Shown in pieces: positions 1 through 5,900 of a DNA stretch of 6,410 nt. Each line of letters opens with the position of its first letter. Within the stretch, counting starts at the first letter, position 1. A program made the position numbers and the translations under genes. This DNA comes from Candidatus Aminicenantota bacterium (lineage in GTDB: Bacteria > Acidobacteriota > Aminicenantia > UBA2199), in contig CP070627.1 of assembly GCA_020355945.1 (NCBI GenBank), forward strand, positions 1,788,849 to 1,795,258, given 5' to 3'. The notes under the pieces were generated by a model. It was not told where the DNA came from and did no database searches. It saw only the letters and a program-made list of their open reading frames with translations.

Positions 1-111
1 ACCCCCCTCCAAAAACTTTTGATTGCCTTCGGCGTCGTTTGGGCCTGATATGTGAGTGAGGTGATCTAATAATAAAATTTCGCGGGATTGATTTAGTGCA
101 TGGGGAGACCC
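1..111 (-). other. Unassigned end of the second protein at the window edge
   Basis: Residues 931-967, beginning PGSPHALNQSREILLLDHL, contain no diagnostic motif. REILLLDHLTHISGP could be the variable stretch before an A3 motif, meaning the adenylation domain resumes. It could also be a diverged form of the RPxIxDLDxLPxP linker that precedes another radical SAM barrel. I cannot choose between these. Confidence 0.4.
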
Positions 112-2901
112 AGGATAGGCAATACCCTTGATCCTGTCCAGTACCTGCGCAGAAGGAAGACTGAAATCATTGACTAACATCTCTTTTACTAATTCGGCAA
201 AGGTATACTCACCCTCTCCTAATACCACCAGGTCGATATTCCTGTCTTTTAAAATGATGCTGTAATCACTGGAAGCATAAGGCCCACCAGTGATTATCGG
301 TGCGTCAACTCCCCATTGCCTCAGCAGGGCAGCAGTTTCATGAAAGAATTCTTTGAAGAAGGTTAAGGTGCGAAGACCCACTAATTGAGGGTTGAATTGG
401 TCCACCAATACTTTTAGTTCTGCAAAACTATCAAAATCAATGCCGGATTTATAAACCCTGCCGTCAATTTTATCTCCAAAACATTTTTTTAGATAGGTTA
501 AGAGAGAAATAAGCCCCAATGGCTGCTCCACTACCCGGTACAACATACGATGAGAACTGAAATGCTGGGATAAATCCAATAAGAGTATCCTTTTGGCTCC
601 AGGCCGGACAGGCGGGATTTCAGGGCCCAGGTCAAATATGGTTTGCCCTACCTCTTTTTCTTGTTGATTTATGCAGCCCCCCGACACCTGGAACTCCTCC
701 AATTGAGCAAACTCGATCAAGTCTTGAATTGTGTTAATTTCCACGGGAAGGTAAGCATTGTATTTCTGTACCAATGCAATTTCGCTGAGTACCTTCATCT
801 GGTGGGGCAAAACATGCATCAACCGCTCTTTATTCAAAAAGTAGTTATTTAAAAAATCCGCCTGGTATTTCCGGGTAAAACTTTTTGGAAACGGGAGTGT
901 TTCGGGTAATTCGTGGAAGGCCCGGTCCCTGGATACCAGGATATCTTTTTTGCATACCCCGTGTTCCAGGGCAAAAGCCTCCATTTCCGTGTTGGGATAT
1001 ATTTTTAAAATATGGATGTAAGGAAAATGCAGCCATTTGATTCCCTTGATAAAATCCAATGTCATCATGGCTTCCTCTTCACTTTCCGTGGGAAATCCGT
1101 GCATAGAAGCCATCTCCAGGATAACTTCAGGATGCCGGCCGGCAATATAATCCATTACCCCTTTGAATTTATCCAGGTGGAGATATTTCCTTAATAACTT
1201 TTGAAACCGGGGGGAAGCACTCTCCAATGAAAGGTTAATGCCGCGCGTGCCAGCTTCTACCATCAGGTCAATGTAATCCGGGGTCATAATATCTCCCCTT
1301 AAACCGTTGGGAAAGAAAAGCCGCACCTTTAACCGGTTTTTTATGATTAATTCAAACACCCGTCGGCTTTTTTCAATGTTCAAATTAAAACAATCATCAA
1401 TAAACGCGAAATTGGTTACACCTCTCTTGTAGTAATATTCAATTTCTTTGCAAATGTTTTCCGCATCTCGATAAACATGGTGTTTGGACCAGATTTTATG
1501 ACAGAACAGGCAGTGATAGGGACATCCCCGCGTGGCCTGGAAAGAGATACAGTTGGTGACACTGGCCATACCGATCTTGTTTTTATAATTTTCCAGGTTA
1601 ATAAGCCGACGATTGGGGCGGGGGAGTTGATCGAATTCCGCAATATGGGGCCGTGGTAATGTCACTTTTATTTCAATGTTTTTACGGACCTCAAACCCCT
1701 GCAAAGCAGTAAACGAAAGGTCTTTGATTACCTTGCCCGTGGATACCAACGCACAGGCTCCCGAATCCTCCAGCATATAACACACCCGCTCTTCGGGCAG
1801 ACCAGGGTCAATGGGTAAGTAAACTGCCCCGGCTTTCAAAATAGCCATTAAGACCACCACCATGTCCACAGAGGGCTCCATCATAATGCCCACCACGGAT
1901 TCGGTACCGACACCGTTTTTTCTTAACAGAGCAGCCAATTGATTGGATTTCCTGTTTAATTCCCTGTAGGTAATCGCATGGGGCATGGCGCATGGCGCAT
2001 GGCGTCCCTCTGCGCTGTGCGCAATCACAGCCACATAGTCCGGGGTTCTTTCCTCCTGCCGTTCAAATAATTCATGGATGGTACCCTGGAAGCAATTCTC
2101 TTTTATCGTGTCATTAAAATCAAACAAAACCTGGTTTTTCTCCTCTTCGCTGAGTACTTCAACCCGGGATATGGACAAATTGATGTCGTTAAGAGTGCTT
2201 TCCAACACCCGTTGGTAACCCCCCACGATCCGTCGGATGGTACCCTGGCTATAAAACCCAGTATTATATTCTACTGTGCCTGATAACGATTCTTCCTTTC
2301 TAAGAAAAGAGAAAATCATATTGAGTTTAATATGCCGGATATATTCCCGGTCATGGATATTTTGAAGTAATAGGACGGTATCAAATAAGGGGAAATCGTC
2401 ACCTGGTGTTGACGATATATTCAAATTTTCCAACAACCGTTCCAGGGGATAGCCTTGATTTTCCGCTGCTTCAATAATTGTTTGTTTCACCTGGACCAGT
2501 AATTCTTTAAAAGTGATGTGGGCGTCTGCTTTATTTCTTAATACCAATACGGTATTGGTAAATTGGCCCTCCTGCTGCTGCCGGTAAATCGGAACCCCGA
2601 CAATGATATCCGTACTCTGGGTATATTTGTGCAGCAATACCAATAACGCGGCCACCAGGATCATATGAAGCCTGGGGTCAAAATTTTTGCTCAGGTGGAT
2701 TAACTTTGAGAGAATTTGATCGTTGATGGTGAAATCGATAAAAGCTATTTGTTTTTCATTGTTCAGGGGATGTTTGTTATCGTAAGGAAAGTTGGTTTTT
2801 TCCAGTTCACCGGATAATTTTTTTAACCAATAATTCTTCTCTTTACTAAACTGTCCTGCGGCGGCAGCTCTTTTACTGGCGTAACTCTCTTCTCTCATCA
2901 T
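1..2901 (-). CDS. NRPS protein with half C domain, partial A domain and embedded radical SAM/B12-binding segment (3' end outside window)
   Basis: One open frame of 967 codons runs from the ATG at 2901 to base 1 with no stop. I checked its phase at nine landmarks, including the A1 motif, the radical SAM cysteines, the GGP motif of the B12 fold and the left edge. The order is C-terminal half of a condensation domain (1-265), A-domain N-terminal part with ITYREL (310-315, A1) and LKAGAVYLPIDP (355-366, A2), radical SAM domain (about 445-670; Cys460, Cys464, Cys467), helical linker, and B12-binding-like domain (about 770-930). Residues 931-967 are unassigned. NRPS A domains activate amino acids as adenylates, and B12-dependent radical SAM enzymes commonly methylate unactivated carbons. 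A protein with both could activate and tailor a building block, but the ATP-binding A3 motif, substrate code and any carrier domain lie outside the window, so A activity is unproven. Alternatively it is a non-functional or repurposed fusion. Confidence 0.9.
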   Translation of the reverse strand, partial: MMREESYASKRAAAAGQFSKEKNYWLKKLSGELEKTNFPYDNKHPLNNEKQIAFIDFTINDQILSKLIHLSKNFDPRLHMILVAALLVLLHKYTQSTDIIVGVPIYRQQQEGQFTNTVLVLRNKADAHITFKELLVQVKQTIIEAAENQGYPLERLLENLNISSTPGDDFPLFDTVLLLQNIHDREYIRHIKLNMIFSFLRKEESLSGTVEYNTGFYSQGTIRRIVGGYQRVLESTLNDINLSISRVEVLSEEEKNQVLFDFNDTIKENCFQGTIHELFERQEERTPDYVAVIAHSAEGRHAPCAMPHAITYRELNRKSNQLAALLRKNGVGTESVVGIMMEPSVDMVVVLMAILKAGAVYLPIDPGLPEERVCYMLEDSGACALVSTGKVIKDLSFTALQGFEVRKNIEIKVTLPRPHIAEFDQLPRPNRRLINLENYKNKIGMASVTNCISFQATRGCPYHCLFCHKIWSKHHVYRDAENICKEIEYYYKRGVTNFAFIDDCFNLNIEKSRRVFELIIKNRLKVRLFFPNGLRGDIMTPDYIDLMVEAGTRGINLSLESASPRFQKLLRKYLHLDKFKGVMDYIAGRHPEVILEMASMHGFPTESEEEAMMTLDFIKGIKWLHFPYIHILKIYPNTEMEAFALEHGVCKKDILVSRDRAFHELPETLPFPKSFTRKYQADFLNNYFLNKERLMHVLPHQMKVLSEIALVQKYNAYLPVEINTIQDLIEFAQLEEFQVSGGCINQQEKEVGQTIFDLGPEIPPVRPGAKRILLLDLSQHFSSHRMLYRVVEQPLGLISLLTYLKKCFGDKIDGRVYKSGIDFDSFAELKVLVDQFNPQLVGLRTLTFFKEFFHETAALLRQWGVDAPIITGGPYASSDYSIILKDRNIDLVVLGEGEYTFAELVKEMLVNDFSLPSAQVLDRIKGIAYPGSPHALNQSREILLLDHLTHISGPNDAEGNQKFLEGG
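112..594 (-). other. Cobalamin (B12)-binding-like domain, C-terminal to the radical SAM barrel
   Basis: Residues about 770-930 show the Rossmann-type pattern of the B12-binding domains of radical SAM proteins: KRILLLDLS (first strand), EQPLGLISLLTYLKK, NPQLVGLRTLTFFKEFFHE, APIITGGPYASS (GGP at 872-874), IDLVVLGEGEYTFAELV (GEGE at 895-898) and RIKGIAY. No DxHxxG motif is present, as is usual for the radical SAM-linked B12 domains, which do not need the lower-ligand histidine. The domain normally sits on the N-terminal side of the barrel. Confidence 0.85.
892..1569 (-). other. Radical SAM domain, B12-dependent subfamily style
   Basis: The [4Fe-4S] motif is CPYHCLFC at residues 460-467 (codons 1501-1524), with all three cysteines in CxxxCxxC spacing. 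Later landmarks fit the radical SAM barrel as seen in B12-binding members: FAFIDDCFNLN (499-508), GINLSLESASPR (554-565), MHGFPTESEEEAMMTLDFIK (600-619) and ILKIYPNTEME (631-641). It is preceded by TLPRPHIAEFDQLPRPNRRL, the LPxP linker that normally joins an upstream B12 domain to the barrel, although here no such domain precedes it. The substrate cannot be inferred. Confidence 0.93.
1717..2076 (-). other. N-terminal part of an adenylation domain (A1-A2 motifs only)
   Basis: Residues 276-395 read HELFERQEERTPDYVAVIA, then ITYRELNRKSNQLA (A1), then VGIMMEPSVDMVVVLMAILK, KAGAVYLPIDP (A2) and CYMLEDSGACALVSTGK. This is an ordinary NRPS A-domain opening. The next expected element, the glycine- and serine-rich YTSGSTGxPKG loop (A3), does not follow. 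The frame goes instead into radical SAM sequence. Confidence 0.93.
1977..2004 (+). repeat. Heptanucleotide tandem repeat inside the NRPS gene, (CATGGCG)x3 plus one imperfect copy
   Basis: Three perfect CATGGCG units (1984-2004) are preceded by CATGGGG (1977-1983). On the coding strand the repeat encodes roughly residues 301-309, HAPCAMPHA, between AVIA and the A1 motif ITYREL, where A domains usually have a short variable turn. Seven is not a multiple of three, so gain or loss of one unit would shift the frame before the A domain. Confidence 0.95.
2107..2901 (-). other. C-terminal half of a condensation domain, catalytic half missing
   Basis: Residues 1-265 begin MMREESYASKRAAAAGQ and go straight into KEKNYWLKKLSGEL, the middle of a normal C domain. 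The HHxxxDG half is absent, so it cannot catalyse condensation by the usual mechanism. It matches the second lobe of the complete C domain in the upstream protein: both have DIIVGVP, and NQGYPLERLLENL pairs with NQDYPFENLVNKL. The C5 motif is shortened to FTNTVLVLRN, having lost the IGMFV part. It may be a structural platform for the A domain or an interaction lobe. Confidence 0.88.
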
Positions 2902-2912
2902 CTTTTTCTCCT
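2902..2912 (-). promoter_or_regulatory. Ribosome-binding site of the second gene, overlapping the stop of the first
   Basis: Read on the minus strand, the junction is TAGGAGAAAAAGATGATG. AGGAG (2908-2912) shares two bases with the TAG stop and sits 6 bases before the first of two tandem ATG codons (2899-2901, then 2896-2898). This spacing supports the ATG at 2901 as the start and suggests translational coupling of the two proteins. Confidence 0.85.
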
Positions 2913-5900
2913 ATAAAAACTCAAAATCATCCTGGTCTTCTTTCAGGATATCTGCCCGGGGCACAATTAAGTCATGAGAAATTTTAATCTCTTCCAATTT
3001 GATATCTCTATTTTCCACCACCTGTTCAAGGATTTCCACGTAATGTTTCAACATTCCTTCCACGCTGGATTGACTGAATAATGCGGTGGCATATTCCAGG
3101 GTCATAACAATTGTGTTATCGATTTCCACGATAAAAAAAACCAGGTCCATATGTGAGGTTTTTCTTTTAAATACATAGGAAGTAAATGTTAATCCCTTAA
3201 CTTCCAACCCGGGGATGCCAAGGTCTTCGGATACAAACAGTATATCAAACAGGGGATTTCTACCGGGATTTTTTGATATCCCCAGTTTATTTACCAGGTT
3301 TTCAAAGGGGTAATCCTGGTTTGCGAAAGCGTTTAACGTATTGTATTTGACCTCTTGTAAGAAATCGTCGATGGATCGCTGTTTCCCGGGATAATTCCTC
3401 ACTGCTAACGTATTCACGAACATACCGATTATATTTTCCAGATCAGGGTGACTCCTGGCAGCGGCGGGAACGCCCACGATTATATCCTCTTGTTCCGTAT
3501 AACCGGATAATAATATATTAAAAGCTGCCAGTAACACCATGTATAAGGTGGTTTTTGTCTCTTTCATCAGCTCTTTTATTTTACCGGTTAATTCCCTGTC
3601 AATCTCCCTGCTGACATGACTCCCGGTAAAATTCTTTACCGCTTGTCTCGGGTAATCAGTTGCCAGGTTTAACGTGGGGATATCGCCTTTAAACCGGTCC
3701 AACCAATAGTCTTCTTGATTTTTCATTTTTGTCAGGCTGAATGTGGTATTTTGCCACCCTGAGAAATCCTTATATTGTACCCGTAATCCCGGTAACTCTT
3801 CTCCTTTATATAAACGGACAAATTCCTGTACCATTACTGCAATCGATACACCATCGGATATGATATGGTGCATATCCAGGAGAAGCATGTGTTTTTCTTT
3901 ACCCAACCGCACAAGCCCTACCCTTAATAATGGTGCTTTTGTAATATCAAAGGGTTTGATAAATTGATCGATTACCTTTTGCATTTCATTTTCTTGCACC
4001 GGGCTGCCGGTCCCGCTGGGCAGCGATTCGTATTGAATTTTAAATTCAACCGCTTTATGGATGATTTGCACGGGTTTTCCCGGTTTGATATCAAAAGATG
4101 TGCGAAAATTTTGATGCCTGTTTACTAACATATGAAAAGATGCCTCAACCTGCTGTTTATCAAGTTTACCTTCGATTATCACAGCTTGCGGCAGGTTGTA
4201 AGCGGTATTTATATTTTTTTCCACCCGGGTTAAAATATATAATCTCTTCTGGGCGGATGATAATTCATAGTATTCTTTTTCTTCTGCCGGTTCAATGGAA
4301 AAATATTTTTCTTTATCCGCTTTTTTTATTAATGCTGATAACTCCTGTAACGATCTATTAGCGAATACATCTTGAATTTGTATCCGGGTATTGAATTTTT
4401 TATGGATTTCAGAGACGAAATTGATAACGCTCAGGGAATTGCCCCCCAGTTCAAAAAAATTATCCATGATTCCTATTTTCTCATATCCGAATAATTCCTG
4501 GCATATTTCCACCAGCCCTATCTCTATCTCATGGGTTGGCGGGACGTATGGGGTGGACAGGTCTGGCCTGGGAAAGAGTGGAGCGGATGTTTTTTCCTGT
4601 TTGTCGATTTCTCCCGGCCATTGCACCGGGGTATCTTCCGGCGATTTGGCTCCAGGATACTGTTTCATCAAATTCTCCAGGTTCGCATCGTCCGGCCAAT
4701 ACCGCTGCCTGTCAAAGGCATAAGGGGGCAAAGATATGCAGTGTCTTTTTTCTTCTTTGTAAAAGGATGCCCAGTCAATGGTTTGACCCTGCAGCCACGC
4801 CTGGCCGATTTTATCCAGGAGAAGGAGAACCCCGGGGATCTCCTCACCTGGATTCTTTACCAGGTGGTTGATATTTTTTCCCGGGTTTTCTTCAATTTTT
4901 TTATCGGGGTTTGCATTGTCATATTCATGCACTTTCAGGCTTTGGGGACAGGATAGGGCGTTAATGGCGTCTTCCACAGGGGAACAAGAACATACCAATG
5001 CTGACCGGTATCGGTATGTTTTCCTTCGTGTTTGTAATGTATATGCCGCGTCTGCCAGGTTGATATCTTTATTTCTTTTGAGAAAACCGGCTAAATTTCC
5101 CACAGCCATGTCTAATGATTTCCTGGTTTTAGCGGAGAGTAGAATAAGCTGGTAATCCCTGCTGGCTGAAGATTTCTCTCTTTCGGGCGCCTCTTCCAGT
5201 ACCACATGGGCATTTGTACCTCCCATACCCAGGGAATTTACCGCGGCCCGGCGCGGGGTATCTCCCGGTTCCCATCCGGTTAACCTGGTATTAACCACAA
5301 ACGGACTATCAATCAAATCGAGCTCCGGGTTGGGTATTTCAAAGTGCAGGCTGGGCGGGATTTTTTTATGTTTTAGTGAAAGAACGGCTTTTATAAATCC
5401 CGCCGCCCCTGAAACCGCATCCAGGTGTCCCAGGTTGGTTTTTACAGACCCGATCAGGCAAAAGCCTTTTTTATTCGTGGAGAATGCCTGTTTCAGGGCT
5501 TCGATCTCTATGGGGTCTCCCAGGTGGGTGGCGGTTCCGTGGGCTTCAACACAGCCAATAGTTTCAGGGTGAATACCCGCTACATGGTAAGCGGCACACA
5601 TCATTTCCACCTGCGCTTCCACACTGGGTGCTGTAAACCCGACTTTTCGATTGCCGTCATTATTAATGGCCGTGCTTTTGATGACGGCATAGATATTGTC
5701 TTCATTGGCAAGGGCCTCTTCAAGGGGTTTTAACACCACAACCCCGGCTCCTTCCCCGAAAACAGTGCCATCTCCGTTGGCGTCAAAGGTCCGGTTATGG
5801 CCATCGGAGGAAAATATCAAATCGTTTTCATAAAAATACCCGGTTTTTTTTTGGGGGGAAAGGGTAACCCCCCCGGCGATGGCCACATCACATTCGCCGC

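Noticed and set aside
1560..1720. Frameshift or pseudogene break between the A domain and the radical SAM domain
   Set aside because: The codon phase is identical on both sides (A2 at 1839, cysteine motif at 1524) and no stop occurs, so the junction is translated. An assembly chimera cannot be excluded from sequence alone.
1808..1993. Minus-strand frame of 61 codons starting MRHAPC within the heptamer repeat
   Set aside because: It is the +1 shadow of the A domain. I first suspected a frameshift here, but base-by-base counting shows that the main frame (GRHAPCAMPHAITYREL) is continuous.
781..2157. Short repeat TTCGCTGAGTAC near 781 and 2146
   Set aside because: A 12-base match is expected about once by chance in a window of this size. 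Both copies encode VLSE in unrelated domains.
2076..2248. 14-base direct repeat GGATGGTACCCTGG at 2076-2089 and 2235-2248
   Set aside because: Both copies encode QGTI in phase in unrelated parts of the protein, and there is no other sign of a duplication or mobile element. It is probably chance plus shared codon use.
4531..4956. Open frames of up to 141 codons on the plus strand over the gene 1 linker and carrier region
   Set aside because: They lie opposite a strongly supported PKS/NRPS frame, overlap each other in different frames, and show no recognisable domain or ribosome-binding site.
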